NCBI RefSeq assembly: GCF_963966145.1
Contig: NC_091051.1
Location: 4,960,001-5,024,000, forward strand
Direction of reading: 5' to 3'
Source of the DNA: Tenebrio molitor
Taxonomy: Eukaryota; Arthropoda; Insecta; Coleoptera; Tenebrionidae
Length of the DNA stretch: 64,000 nucleotides
Shown piece after piece: positions 43,960 through 55,172 of the stretch. Both the position numbers and the translations under genes were made by a program. Position 1 is the stretch's first letter. The number at the start of each line of letters is the position of its first letter. The notes below the pieces were generated by a model. That model was not told where the DNA came from. It ran no database searches and was given only the letters and a program-made list of their open reading frames with translations.

Positions 43960-45290
43960 TGAATGATTGCATTATTGTTATTATTATTTTTGTTGTGACT
44001 GGGTTTGTGTGATCCTGGGAGCCTCTGATCCTCCGTCGATGTGGGAACCCTCCAGAAGTGGGCAAACCCCGTAACGGATCTGCGGAATGCCTTTCGGTTG
44101 AATTAACACACCCTCCCGCGGTAAAATTCCGCCTTGTGAATAATGATTATCCGGTCTATCTGGGCTTTTATCGTACTCCACGTGTGCATTACGACGATAA
44201 ATGTTCGCATTTTATCTTGTTTCAATTTCGAAAATGAAACGGCGATGATTTATGCCCGATTCGGATGCGGTTAAGCAGCGCGTGATGCGGACGAGCCTCG
44301 TCGAATTTATCTGTAAGTCGGAGATCGGATTTAATCAGGGCATTAGCCAGACATGCACAATGAAACGGACGTAAGATGCAATCGTTCCCATTCAGGGGCG
44401 GTAAATCTCCGGACCTTCGACTCCGAGGAGCTTCCCTCTTGAAAGGTATTTTTCACAAGTTGCCGGATCAAGATGAAACGTGCCCGCGATAACCCGTAAT
44501 ATGCAGCCGAGGCAGACCCGAGTCCAATTGAAAATCCGTGGAATACCGTTGCGAAAAGCTGATAATTTTTTCACGGCAAATATTGGCAAAGTTTGATAAA
44601 TTTCGTTTCCCGGAGTGCGATTCATTAGTCCGGAGGCTGGCGCCCCCGCCCCCTAAACTGCTACTCCCAAGAACGGACCGTAAACTTATTGAAAATTTAA
44701 TTTGTCGTGGATTCCGTCAAAGCTTTGATCCTCGCCGGCGCAGAGAGATAAAAGTCGTTCGAAATTATGGCATTGTGCCGACGGAGAAAAAATATGTGTG
44801 GCGAGATGAAAGGCGGCGTCGGGCGACACGTGACGTGGAAGATTCGCGTTTGTTTTATTTGTTGGGAGCGGCGATATGGCATCGCCGCGGGAATCACGTA
44901 AAGGTGTCGATAAAAAATGGAAACGTTTGCTTAGCAAATTGGAATGGAATAAAATAAAATAGATCAGTCAATAAATACAGCACGCGCCGTTTCAATAACG
45001 CGAACACAACTATAAAGCAGATATCCAGGCGGAAAATATGGCCGCTATAAATTTTCAGCCGCAGGATCGACCGTTACTCGACGAAATAATATTCATTGCT
45101 GCATTGGATGTCTCCTGTTTGTTGACAAACTTTTCTGCTTAAACTGTCGCAACCAACGGTTTTCAATTGAATTCGGTATGACGCCATTTTGTGACACTTC
45201 GTTGCCATCTTGTGCCATTTTGTTACCAAAACTGGGTAGATTTTAGAAAGAGTGAAGAAATCTAAACGTGCTGTTTCGTGGACGTTCGCT
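43960..45290. other. GC-richer intron block without a gene
   Basis: No gene supported; a 139-codon + strand frame at 44538-44957 is Arg-rich and probably chance. No repeats recognised. Candidate regulatory DNA. Confidence 0.4.
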
Positions 45291-45296
45291 AATCCG

Positions 45297-45327
45297 CATC
45301 GTACGCAGCGGACGGATGCGTACGATG
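45297..45327. repeat. 11 bp perfect hairpin
   Basis: CATCGTACGCA and TGCGTACGATG pair perfectly around a 9 nt loop GCGGACGGA. It marks the change from a GC-richer to an AT-rich block. Confidence 0.6.
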
Positions 45328-45439
45328 AGGACTAGTGAGCGCCTACCTTAACTAAACCAGATTGCAACGACACAAATCAACGGAAAACTACAAAACATTT
45401 TATCACCCGTATTGAATACGTTTCTTTTTTAATTAAACA

Positions 45440-46030
45440 CAGCACTTTTTCTCCAAGTTTAAGAACTTTCGTGAACTGTTGTGAAACTATTAATTCAATT
45501 TTGCGATCAAGTGAAACACACCTTAATTGAGGTTTACTGATTCATAGATTAAGCAAAGGCAAGCAAGTATTTCACAACGTGGAATAATTGAACTGAAGTT
45601 CTCTCGATTAAAATTTAAACTAAAGCAAACTAACCGTGTATAAATGATAAATTCATTGTGGTAATCGTCGTTTAAGCCACACTTGTGGCTGCGTTAATCT
45701 CTGAGGGTCTAGCATATCAGTGTCAGTTGAAAGCTCAGTTACGTTTTAATTTGAGCAAGAATGAACTTTGTTTAAGAATTAAATCGACACTGTCCAATTA
45801 GTTCAGCAGTAGTTCTTGTTGCAGAGTTTTTGTTTTAAGTAATTTTAACTTGGCCAATTAATAAAACTCTCAGGTTGAAGCTTAAGTCTAATGGACACCT
45901 AGCGCGTAATTAATTTTTTGTGAAGTCATGGTGTTGCAAGTTAGTGATGATTAAAACTCTTGAAAAAATAAGCTCCTGCTGTTAATTTTAATCGTAGTTT
46001 TGCTTGGGATTAGTCTGTTGGGGAATATTA
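45440..46030 (+). repeat. Diverged direct duplication, copy 1
   Basis: ACCTTAATTGAGGTTTACTG, a TTAGTTCAG.AGT..TTTT.TTGCAGA block, GAAGCTTAAGTCTAA and GTTAATTTTAATCGTAGTTT, then TGCTTGGGATTAGTCTGT, all recur in order at 47690-48000. Confidence 0.6.
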
Positions 46031-46160
46031 TACAAACACGAGTTGGGAAATTTTTAAAGACTAACAATTTGCGTGCGCAAGCGAGAAGGATAAGAAGGAA
46101 GAATATGAAATTTTTGATGTGAAGATAAATTGTTGAAAATGATTTTGCAATTATTGTAAA

Positions 46161-46527
46161 CCTTATGAAAAATGTGGCTTAAAACCTAAATAAAGTTTTT
46201 CCTTAAATGAGTAGTTTTCTCAAAAAAAGAAAAAAATAAAAATAAACGTATTCTGGAATACCCGTATTTTCTTTGAAATACTGCGAAATAATAATGGTTT
46301 AAAGAAAAAATTTAAACGTGAAACGTTGAATTAAAAAAAAAATTCAAAACTAATGCGATTTTAGGCAGACAAATGAACTAATTAGAGAAATTCTCCAACA
46401 GTGGACTACATTTTTTTTTTTTGAGAAAACTACTCATTTTAACGAAAAACTTTATTTAGGTTTTAAGTCACATTTTTCGTAAGGAATTCACCCTGAAATT
46501 TATTCCCAACCATTTACTAACACCCTG
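46161..46527. mobile_element. Foldback element with ~60 bp arms
   Basis: The arm at 46161-46221 (AAAAATGTGGCTTAAAACCT and on to GAGTAGTTTTCTC) is mirrored at 46423-46482 with few differences. On the right the element continues to CACCCTG (reverse complement CAGGGTGTTAGTAAATGG) and a TA; on the left the matching outer 40 bp is missing, so the left end is truncated or replaced. Confidence 0.7.
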
Positions 46528-46531
46528 TATA

Positions 46532-46927
46532 CAGGCTTATGACAAAGTAACGCACAAAATTTATAAAACGCACAGTATTAATTTTTGAAAAAAATGCAAA
46601 AATACGTCAAACAATTTTTTAAATTCTCCGTCTTTTAATGTATATAGAAAAAAAAATGGGCCAAATTTGTGAAAGTTATGACGTCATTAATATTTGTTCC
46701 AAATAGGAAGCTACGATTCCGGTTAGATTATTTGATAGATAAAAAAATTAAATAAACCAATAATAAACGAAATAAACTTGATTTTAATAATAACTAATAA
46801 ATAAATTAAACAATACTTTAAAGCAAGAATTTACTCGAAAAACTGTCTGACGTGTTTTTGCATTTTTTTCAAAAATTAATAGTGTACGTTTTCTGAATTT
46901 TGTGCGTTACTTTATCATAACCATGTC
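46532..46927. mobile_element. MITE with ~85 bp inverted repeats, TA flanks
   Basis: CAGGCTTATGACAAAGTAAC and the following CGCACAAAATT, ATTAATTTTTGAAAAAAATG and CAAAAA.ACGTCA are mirrored from 46927 backwards. It abuts the preceding element with only TATA between them, so one element inserted at the end of the other. No ORF. Confidence 0.75.
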
Positions 46928-46929
46928 TA

Positions 46930-47570
46930 TTTGAAATAAGAAGAAAGTGAAGAGGAAAATTAGAAGGAAAATGACTAAAAAAAGAAGGAAAGAAGAAATA
47001 TGGAAAAGAAATTTGCAGCAAAATGCAATGCAACGATTTTTCAGAATTCATTTTTTTTTAAGAAAGAAAAGAAAAAGAAATGTTATTAAAGAAGAATTGA
47101 AAGTTATTATCCGCAAGAGCGTACAATTTTTGCTTAATGAATTTTTGAAGGAACAAGAAAGTAATGCAGTAAATTGATGAAAAACGAACCAAAAACGAAC
47201 GAAAAAAAAAATTTAAAATTAAAATCTGACTAACAAGAATAACAGAAGAAGGTAGAAGAAAAGTAGGAAGAAGAATTTTTCAGTTAATAACTTACTATTC
47301 TTCCCTACAAAAAGTGAAAAGTTCTGTTCTTCATTTTTGAAACTTTATACACAAGTAGCCAATTCTGAGAAGAGAATATTCAAATGTTTTCAGAAGAAAT
47401 GAAAATTACTAACAAAGAATGGAAAACTATTATTTGATGGACTGTGCGATTTTTGCTTTGTAAATTTTTAAAATAGTAAGAAATGGACATAGAATAATAG
47501 AAGAAAAGGGAACTAAAACAAAAAGGATTTTTTATGTAATTACTTCACATTTTTGGAGAAAACAATGAAA
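46930..47570 (+). repeat. Purine-rich tandem array, block 1
   Basis: The + strand is dominated by GAA, AAG and AGG steps. Poorly kept units contain AGAAGAA...AGGAAGAAGAATTTTTCAGTTAAT or AACTAAAACAAAAAGGATTTTT. The Lys-rich 76-codon frame at 46947-47177 is a by-product of the composition. Confidence 0.5.
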
Positions 47571-47689
47571 CGTTTTACAAGATTCGAACGCTAAAACTTC
47601 CCAGGAAATATTTATCGTATAAAGAAGTTTGGTAAATAACTGTTGAGAAACTGGATTTGTGATTAATTGATTGTCTTGTGGTTGGTGGA

Positions 47690-48000
47690 AGATTTAATTC
47701 TCTGGACGTGCGAAAGTGTGCTGACAACACAAACCTTAATCGAAGTTTACTGATTTGCTGAACTTTAGTTAAGGTTCGAACCAAGACAAAACAATTAGTT
47801 TCAGTTGTTTTTATTGCAGATTTTTTTTTAAATTGACTGATACAAAACTGTCGAAGCTGAAGCCTAACGAACAGTTAGTGAGCAATAATTTGTAAAATTT
47901 TAATTAATGATGTTCGAAGTAATAATAATGAAAACTGTTGTCAAAAAGCTTGCGTTGTTAATTTTAATCGTCGCTTCGCTTCGGATTAATCTGTCAGGTA
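47690..48000 (+). repeat. Diverged direct duplication, copy 2
   Basis: Partner of 45440-46030 in direct orientation. The two copies enclose the foldback element, MITE and purine-rich block. Confidence 0.6.
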
Positions 48001-49580
48001 ATTACGCAATCCCCGCCGTCCTCGTCCCTCGGGTCTGATTCCTTATTCATCCCGTCGTTTTTTCGTGGCAGTCCCGGTCGTAAAGCCCTTTTTTGCTTGG
48101 GTCCTTCGCATTTGTCCACTTTTAATTTTCCACCGGAATAAAAATTTAAGAATCCGTTTTTATTATTCACGATGTCCGCGCGTACCTTTTCTAATTTCAT
48201 ATTTTTCTGCTTGGCGTAGTAGAATTTAATTACGGCATGATGCGCCCGACATAACTTTTTTTATGGCCCACTCAGCCTCCTGAAATTTTTCCCGTCGGCT
48301 AATCCGGCCCTCCACGTCAAATTACGAATTTATGGATTCGATCGGCGTAAAGCTCGTCTTTACGGTTGCATTAAATTTGCAAAGACGAAAACGTTGCCAT
48401 CCCGGGACTAATTGCAGATTACGGAAGGGACAACAATGCCCGCCAAGTGGGCGGTTATGAAGTGGGGGCCGCTTAATATTTAGTCTTGTTGGAAGTCGAT
48501 TTAATTAAAAAGAAGTGAATACACGGGTTTTTATCTGGCGGCGGTAATTAATTCCGTTAGTGACTGAAAAATTCACCCTCACGCTTCGAACAGCTTTCAC
48601 CCTTTGTTTCACGGGAAATTTCTTTTATCTCATGCGGGTATCGCCCTCGCCGTCTCCGACAATTAAATGAACTTGGACCAGACCCCTGCATATGCTACAA
48701 AACTCCATTGTATGTTGGTGCTGAAACATTCGGTCCTTCGAGCCGGATTTAACCAGCGACCTTGGGATGTTTCAGCACCAACAGAGACAAACGAGAGAAA
48801 CTCCTTTAACATCAATTGACGGGACAATGTTAGCTAGCATGTTAAATCTTGTTCCATTATACCATTAAAACCCACTAATTAATTTTTAAGTCTCGAGAAC
48901 CTCATTAACAAAAATGTCACTGTCACGTTTCTTTCTAAAATTAAAAACTGTTCTGGTGGTAATTTAAGTCGTGAAAGCGCAATTTTCTCCGATACCTCAG
49001 ACCACGTCTTCGCTAGAGCCACCTGCAGATTGTTTTTAATATTTGTCGTTGGATCAAACTTGCGAAATAATTTATGCGTCCCATTTCCCGTTTTTTGGTG
49101 CGTCATAATGGCGGAGCATCCCTTTGCGGCGAATTTCGAACGCCGCCCCCGGGGCACGCTGCCGTGCCCCATTTTTGCTTTATAATTAAGAGTGCTCCCG
49201 GAAAGGGGTCGCTCCGCAGTTCACTTCAGATCCACATTCGTCTCCGTAATTGTGTTTATTCCCGTAATTTAATGAAGTGGATATAACTAAACTCCATCTA
49301 CTAACTAACGAAATTGTCATAATGCAAACGAGATTACTTGGAGTGTTTACGGGGATGACGGTTGATGTGTTTACACATCGGTTTTTTCGGGTCCCGGGGG
49401 AGGACCTAATGAGGGTGATTGCGGGCTTTCATGTGGCTCCAAACCGAAAATTAAAGCGCGGGAAGATGCCTCTTAACTAGATTGCGTATCTCGACGAGAT
49501 TTTTTAAATTGAGAAGGTTCGACCCGGCGAAGATGCCGAATTACAAAGTATTACCGTGAGGGATACGCATAAATTTTTTT
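48000..49580. other. Single-copy, GC-richer intron block
   Basis: No gene supported. It contains the palindrome with a tRNA-Tyr half at 48713-48783. Otherwise unique-looking sequence. Confidence 0.4.
48713..48783 (-). repeat. tRNA-Tyr 3' half inside a perfect 17 bp inverted repeat
   Basis: TGTTGGTGCTGAAACAT (48713-48729) is exactly mirrored at 48767-48783. Between the arms the minus strand reads CCAAGGTCGCTGGTTAAATC then CGGCTCGAAGGACC, which is the variable loop, T arm and acceptor 3' side of eukaryotic tRNA-Tyr with one change in the T loop. There is no 5' half, so it is not a tRNA gene. It could be a retrotransposon primer-binding remnant (arm ending ..CA, then the tRNA complement) or a small palindromic element that captured a tRNA piece. 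Confidence 0.65.
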
Positions 49581-49782
49581 ACAAATGTTATGAAAAAGGC
49601 TTTGGGTTTATGGGTCGTTCGAGGGCTTGTAGACACTTTTACAGGCAGAAAATTTTTTTATGGGGCTGAGTTTTTCACGATCTCTTCGCTTAAAAAATGT
49701 TCGCCAGCGGAATGTTCTGCAATGGACTTGCAAAACTATTTTATGGCTTTATTTCCGTGCGGGGCAGAAGCAAAAATGGTAA

Positions 49783-50195
49783 AACGGTAATTTTGCGTAC
49801 TCACAAACGGACGAAAAGTGACTCATTTTTGGACGGACTTTTTCGGACGCTGACGCCATCTGTTGCTCTGTTTAGCAAGTTAGCAACGAAACCGACAAAA
49901 CCGATAAAACCGATAATTGTCCTGTCACCATGAATTACTACACTAAATACTATAAAAAAATTGTTAATGTGTATTAACAAATTTATCTATTTGAAAAAGG
50001 TAGATACAAAATAAATTTGTAATTTTTTCAATGATGTCTCTTGCTTTGTAGTTCGTGTGAAATTTACCTGCCAAAAAGCGTTTTCTGTCCTCGCCTGTTT
50101 TCAAACCTCGGCTGCGCCTCGGCCAGAAAACTCAGACTCGGATGAAGAAGATGCACTTTTTGGCCTTGATACAGAAATAACTATTTCAGAAGTTT
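49783..50195 (+). repeat. Interspersed repeat R1, copy B
   Basis: It begins CGGTAATTTTGCGTACTCAC, contains TTTTTCGGACGCTGACGCCA and TTTGCTTTGTAGTTCGTG, and ends with CCTCGGCTGCGCCTCGGCCA and GCACTTTTTGGCCTTGATAC. The 65-codon frame at 50057-50254 is not kept in copy C. It is followed by purine-rich DNA. Confidence 0.75.
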
Positions 50196-50229
50196 TTTTG
50201 GAAGATACTTCTGTTGATTTAAAAAAATA

Positions 50230-51050
50230 TTTCGTAGAAACGATGAAAAATTAAAACAAAAGGAAATTGAATTTTCGCATGACCAAAATGAAATGAGAAA
50301 AATTATTAAAGAAGATTTTAGAATTGTAATGCAGAAGAGTATCAAATATTAATAGAAAAAAAAACAACGTAGAGAGGAACTGAAGAAGATGGCATTAAGA
50401 AAAGTATCGAATTATTTCTACATAAAAATTTGAAATAACAAGACACTAATGTACAAAAATAAAAGAGGAATCAAAATAGAAAAAGGATGCTGATAATAAT
50501 AAAAATATACTCATATTCAAAATGAAATACCTAAGAAAAACCAGGAAAGAAGATTTTAGAATTGTAATCCAGAAGACAAAAAATAATATCTTCATGGATA
50601 TTGAAAAGATGTGAAATCAGAAGAATCAGTGTAGGATAACAGAAAAAATAGGAACCAAAATAGGAAGAAGGATTTTTCAATTTCAGTAATAGAAAACAGA
50701 AAGAAAAATAATCAAAACATGAGTATTTTTCAATTAATCACGTGACTTCTCTGGAAAATTTTGTTTCAGTTTTTTGAGAAGACGGATTTATGTTTTTTTA
50801 GAATTGTCAGACGAATGTGGGAAAAAAGTCTTTAACGGTTTTTAGTGGAGAGAGAAATTACTAGAAAAAGAAACCAGATAAGAGTGGTGAGCGTAAAAGA
50901 AATAAAGAATTTTTCAGTTAAACGCATCCCATTCTGTCTGTCCCTTTGTTTTATGACAAAACTCCAAGAGCATAAAGTTTTTCTCTTTAAATATTTGAAA
51001 TAATAAGAGGGTTATGTAGAATAAAAAGGGGATTTCTCTCTTAAAGTATT
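50230..51050 (+). repeat. Purine-rich tandem array, block 2
   Basis: Units share AGAAGATTTTAGAATTGTAA (50309, 50549) and GGAACCAAAATAGGAAGAAG then GATTTTTCAATTT or close variants. They resemble block 1 at 46930-47570. Confidence 0.5.
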
Positions 51051-51059
51051 GACGAGTAG

Positions 51060-52440
51060 TATTTATTTTTTACGAGGAAACTGTCCAAATCGGCGAAGTT
51101 TTTCCCGATTGTAAGAGGTTTATTGAGACGAGAATTACGTCTGTTTATGTTTTGTGAAACCACGAAAAATTCCATCAATTTTTAAAGTCGAACGATTTCC
51201 TAAACCTGTTGTCAGAAGAGCTCGCGACGAGATGAGGAAGAGTAAATATTCGTTTGGCGCGTTTTTCCCAACTTATGATTAAAATATTAGAGCTTGAGCT
51301 GTCTTTGATGACTCCGTCGCCCTTTCATAAACCCCTTGGAAAAGTCCAAACAATATTCGACGCGTTTTAAACTGTTGAATTATGCAAATGCACCATTATC
51401 ATGCAAGATGAAGCAGAACAGCATCATTCGCAGCGACACCTGAAAAATACACTGAATTATGTAGGAAAAAAGAGTCGTCCCCGGACTTAAGAATATAAAT
51501 GATTCGGGAACCAGATCTTAAAAGTTATCTCAGTGGCAGGGAACAACGAAAGCGCATCTGAATGTTAAACACAAATCAAACAAGTCCTCCGCTTTCCCCT
51601 TCGGAAGAAACTTCCAAGACGAATTTGTTTCCGCAGCATCTGGATCTGGCCCACGAAAACAGAAACGACTTAATAAAAACACGGAGTGTGCGGCTCGTTG
51701 GTCCGGGAGTAACTCGTTGGAAGTTGGCTCCGATCGGGGGCTGCAATATTCACGAGATTTTAATGCATTCGCTATTACCGCCCCGCTACCCAAACAAGAC
51801 CTGATCCGATTAAAACGTGCTAAACAAAGTTATTTGGGCGAACTGGCCGGGAGTATTTGCATTAGGCGCACGCGGATCAAATTAAAAGTTGATAAATGAC
51901 CCGGATTAGGCCACATTCGGGTGCTTTCGCACCGACTGCGCCACCTCCTTGGGGCCCGACGCCGCAGTTAATTACGTCGATCAAGGGGCGCCGGCAAAAA
52001 CTGACGCGTTATGAATAATGCGCGCAGTTCCATTATGTTCTCTACAAATTGTATCGCATTAATATGCCGGGCGAGGGTTGCATTACTTGTTAATACCGTC
52101 TATAGCTCATATACAATAATCACTGGTACGGAATAATCGATTTTGGGATAAATTACTTAGGTCATATGCAAATTTCTTAATGCCGTTTAATCATTTGGGG
52201 ACTGGAAATTTGTATCGCGCTTGTCTGCGGGTGCTGATACAAAGGGGGGATAAGATATTACTGCCTCACCGAATTTTTTTTCGAAAATGGCGATTTTTAA
52301 CGCAATTTAAGTTCAGGTGAAAATGCGTAGCGGAATGGATACATTTTAACATCCACAATTAAATCGCATGAACTAACAAACTGGACAATTTATTTTGTAA
52401 ACATTTTTTAGATCTTAGATTTGTTGATGGAACGCTATGT
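51060..52440. other. Intron block without gene, GC-richer centre
   Basis: No gene seen. The part 51180-52080 looks single-copy; open frames of 60-101 codons are likely chance. Confidence 0.4.
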
Positions 52441-52450
52441 TGTTACCAGG

Positions 52451-52966
52451 GCTTCTTAATAGTTATTTAATAAACTAGTTTGTTAATGAAGGCGATTAAT
52501 AATCGAAACTGTTTAAAGCACGAACGAGTGTAGCGAGTGAGTGGCTTTAATAGTTGAGATTATTAATCGCTCATTAACAAGAGTTGATTACAAAATTTTT
52601 TCGTTGACCGCAAACTTTTTTTTTTTGGTGACAAATTTTGAAATTAAAGCCAAATCAAAACCAATTTCATCTTTTTCTATAAAGATGAGACCTTATAAAT
52701 ACCTTCATTCTTTTTTCGTCCTCAGGGTAGGCCATTTTTTAATTTTTCAACACTTTCTATTCACTTTTCCACAAAGAGTGTCAGAAGACGTCAACTCCAT
52801 TCACATTCAATTTCACGTAAAAATCACGATTGCTACGGAAACCTAGTAACCTTTGAAAAATATGACATGCGAATTATAACCAAAAATGTCGGTTTTTGAA
52901 AAAGTGAATTTGTAATTGTGTAATTATGGAGCTATAAAATATAGAAAACCCTGCTGCAGTGTTGGT
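52451..52966 (+). repeat. Interspersed repeat with a large hairpin, copy 2
   Basis: Inverted partner of 18833-19362. The hairpin is at 52481-52579 with the loop CGAACGAGTGTAGCGAGTG. The similarity stops at CTGCTGCAGTGTTGG. Confidence 0.75.
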
Positions 52967-53279
52967 CAATTTTATCGGTTGGCAACACAAAGAAAGATTT
53001 TTGGTTTTGTTTAATTCTTTATTTAAAATTTATTTTTTTTAATTGCTACAAGAATTCATCTTAGTTCGAGAAACAGATCTCGTATTTTTTTTTTAAGGAT
53101 TTTAGTGTCTGACCCGTTTTAGGTCACCAATTGTCCAGTTTGTTGGTTGATTGTGGAAGATTTACAATGTTCTCCATTCGGTTTCTTTTATAAAAATGTA
53201 TAAAGGACGCTTGGATTTTTGCTATCTCGCGAAATCGAAAAGATTTGAATTTTTGGTATTTGAACCATTTTTGAATCAC

Positions 53280-54715
53280 TAAGTTTTAATTTTCTCCATT
53301 GATAGGAGAGGTACAGATTTTAGGCGTTCTTTACTCAATTCCTCATGTCAAAATCTATAAAAAAACATTTTCCATATTTCCTAACTTGAGAGAGGGGAAA
53401 GATAGGACGTTTTTTGAATTTTTGTGGCTTCGACCATTTTTTAAATATAAATTTTTAATTTTCTCAACTGACATTTGTCAAAATCTATAAAAGACATTTG
53501 CTACATTTCCTGAATCGTGGGAGGGAAAGTATCGAGAATTTTTCAATAGATTTTTGGAGCCTTCATCATTTGCAATAAAATTTGCAATAAAATATTGATT
53601 TTTTAATTTCCCAATCAACAGCAGAGACAGGGATTTGCGGTTTCCTTCGCTCGATTCTTTATGTGAAAATCTATATGTATTACAGTTTCTGTCTCGAGAG
53701 AGGGGAAAAATAAGAATTTTTTAAATTTTTGGCGCGTCCACCATTTTTAAAATATGAATTTTTAATTTTCTCCATTGATAGTAGAGGTACAGATTTTAGG
53801 TGTTCTTTACTCAATTCCTCATGTCAAAATGTATAAAAGACATTTGCCATATTTCTTAACTCGAGAGAGGGGAAATAGATATAGGTTTTTTTTTGGATTT
53901 TTGTGACTTGCACCATTTTTTAAACATGAATTTTTAATTTTCTCTACTGATATTTACTCTTTTCATTATTTAATTAATTCCTCATGTCAGAATCAGAAGA
54001 AAGAGATTTGCTAGATTTTTTGACTCGATAGAAGGGGAGATAAGATGTTTTTTTTGAGATTTTTGGCGCTTCCACCATTTTTATTCTATTAATTTTCTCA
54101 GCTGATAGCAGAGCTACAAATCTGCAGTTTTCTTTATTCGATTCCGCATGTCAAAATCTTTAAACAACATTTGCTAGAGCGAGAGGGGAAAGAGGGCGAC
54201 TTTTTTTTTTAATTTGTGGGACATCCACGATTTAAAAAATATATTGTTTTTCAGCTGATAGTAGAGACAGCGATTGGTCCTTTTCTATATTCAAGTCCTG
54301 ATGTCAAAATCAATAAAAGATTTCCTGAACCGCAAGAGGGAAAGTATCGAGAATATCAATAGATTTTTGGGGATTTCATCACTTTCAAATTATTGATTTT
54401 TAAATTTCCCAGTCAATATCAGAGGATTTGCGATTTCCTTCGCTTGATTCTTTATGTCAAAATTTATATGAGACAGTTATTACAGTTCCTGTCTCGAGAG
54501 AGAGAAAAAAGAAGAATTTTTTTTAGATTTTTGGCGCCTCCACCATTTTTAAAATATGAACTTTTAATTTTCTCCATTGATAGCAGAGGTACAGATTTTA
54601 GGCGTTCTTTACTCAATTCCTCATTTCAAAATCTATAACATTTGCTGTATTTCCTAACTTGAGAGAGGAAAAGATAGGATTTTTTTTTGGATTTTTGTGG
54701 CTTCCACCATTTTTT
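53280..54715 (+). repeat. Box satellite, block 2, tandem part
   Basis: Here the satellite is a tandem array of units of about 140-176 bp: CTCGAGAGAGGGGAAA, TTTTTGG(C/A)GC.TCCACCATTT, a TATGAATTTTTAATTTTCTC block, TTGATAG.AGAG.TACAGATTT and CTCATGTCAAAATCTATAAA. The box is degenerate compared with block 1 (GCGCGTCC, GCGCTTCC, GCGCCTCC), at about 53431, 53731, 53907, 54073, 54215, 54530 and 54698. Confidence 0.85.
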
Positions 54716-55172
54716 TTTTGTTTTTTTGTTATAGCCTTTCCCCTTTCACCACTTGGCCTATCAGGTACCTTTACGGTCGGCTTGTTTTTCTCTTTTTCCT
54801 TTTTTATGTGGTGCGGCGGGGCTCCGGGTACTTTCCCCGGCTACCCACGCCCACCCTCTCTTCTCCTTTCTCTTTTTTCTGGACGACACAACACGAATAC
54901 AACAACACACAACATCCATGGGAGGCCCATCCGGCCTGGGATTCGAACCCTGCTGACCTCGCGGTGGTGTCGGAAGAGTGTCGCTCTTTCTTCCACCACC
55001 CTACCGTCAGCCCCTGATAGACATACACCCACATCCATGGCCCGGCGGAGGTTCCTTCCTTCGAAAAAATCCTCCCCCTCCTTCGGTGAGATTCGAACCC
55101 ACTAGCGCCGGGACCGCGACCTCGGAGCACTGTCTCCGACAGCCAGGCGGCCACCGAGCTACCAAGCTACCC
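54716..55172 (-). mobile_element. Dimeric tRNA-derived SINE inside the satellite
   Basis: On the minus strand it starts GGGTAGCTTGGTAGCTCGGT. The first unit has an A box TAGCTCGGTGG (55161-55151) and B box GGTTCGAATCT; a second unit has a B box GGTTCGAATCC (at about 54949) with a weaker GGTAGGGTGGTGG upstream. A pyrimidine/purine-rich body and an A-rich 3' tail follow. It is GC-rich in AT-rich satellite, and part of one satellite unit is missing at the insertion, with no clear target duplication. Confidence 0.8.

Noticed and set aside
44538..44957. A 139-codon + strand frame rich in Arg
   Set aside because: The Arg content follows from local GC-rich codons; no start context, no splice sites, no similarity known to me.
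46947..47177. A Lys/Arg-rich 76-codon frame
   Set aside because: It is the translation of a purine-rich tandem array.
47767..47777. GGTTCGAACC as a tRNA B box
   Set aside because: It is a simple palindrome with no A box at 30-60 nt upstream on either strand.
45440..48000. LTR retrotransposon with the direct duplications as LTRs
   Set aside because: The copies are strongly diverged and unequal, without TG..CA ends, primer site or gag/pol remnants between them.
50057..50254. A 65-codon frame in repeat R1 copy B (SAAPRPENSDSDEED)
   Set aside because: The same segment in copies A and C is interrupted by frame changes and stops, so it is repeat DNA, not a gene.
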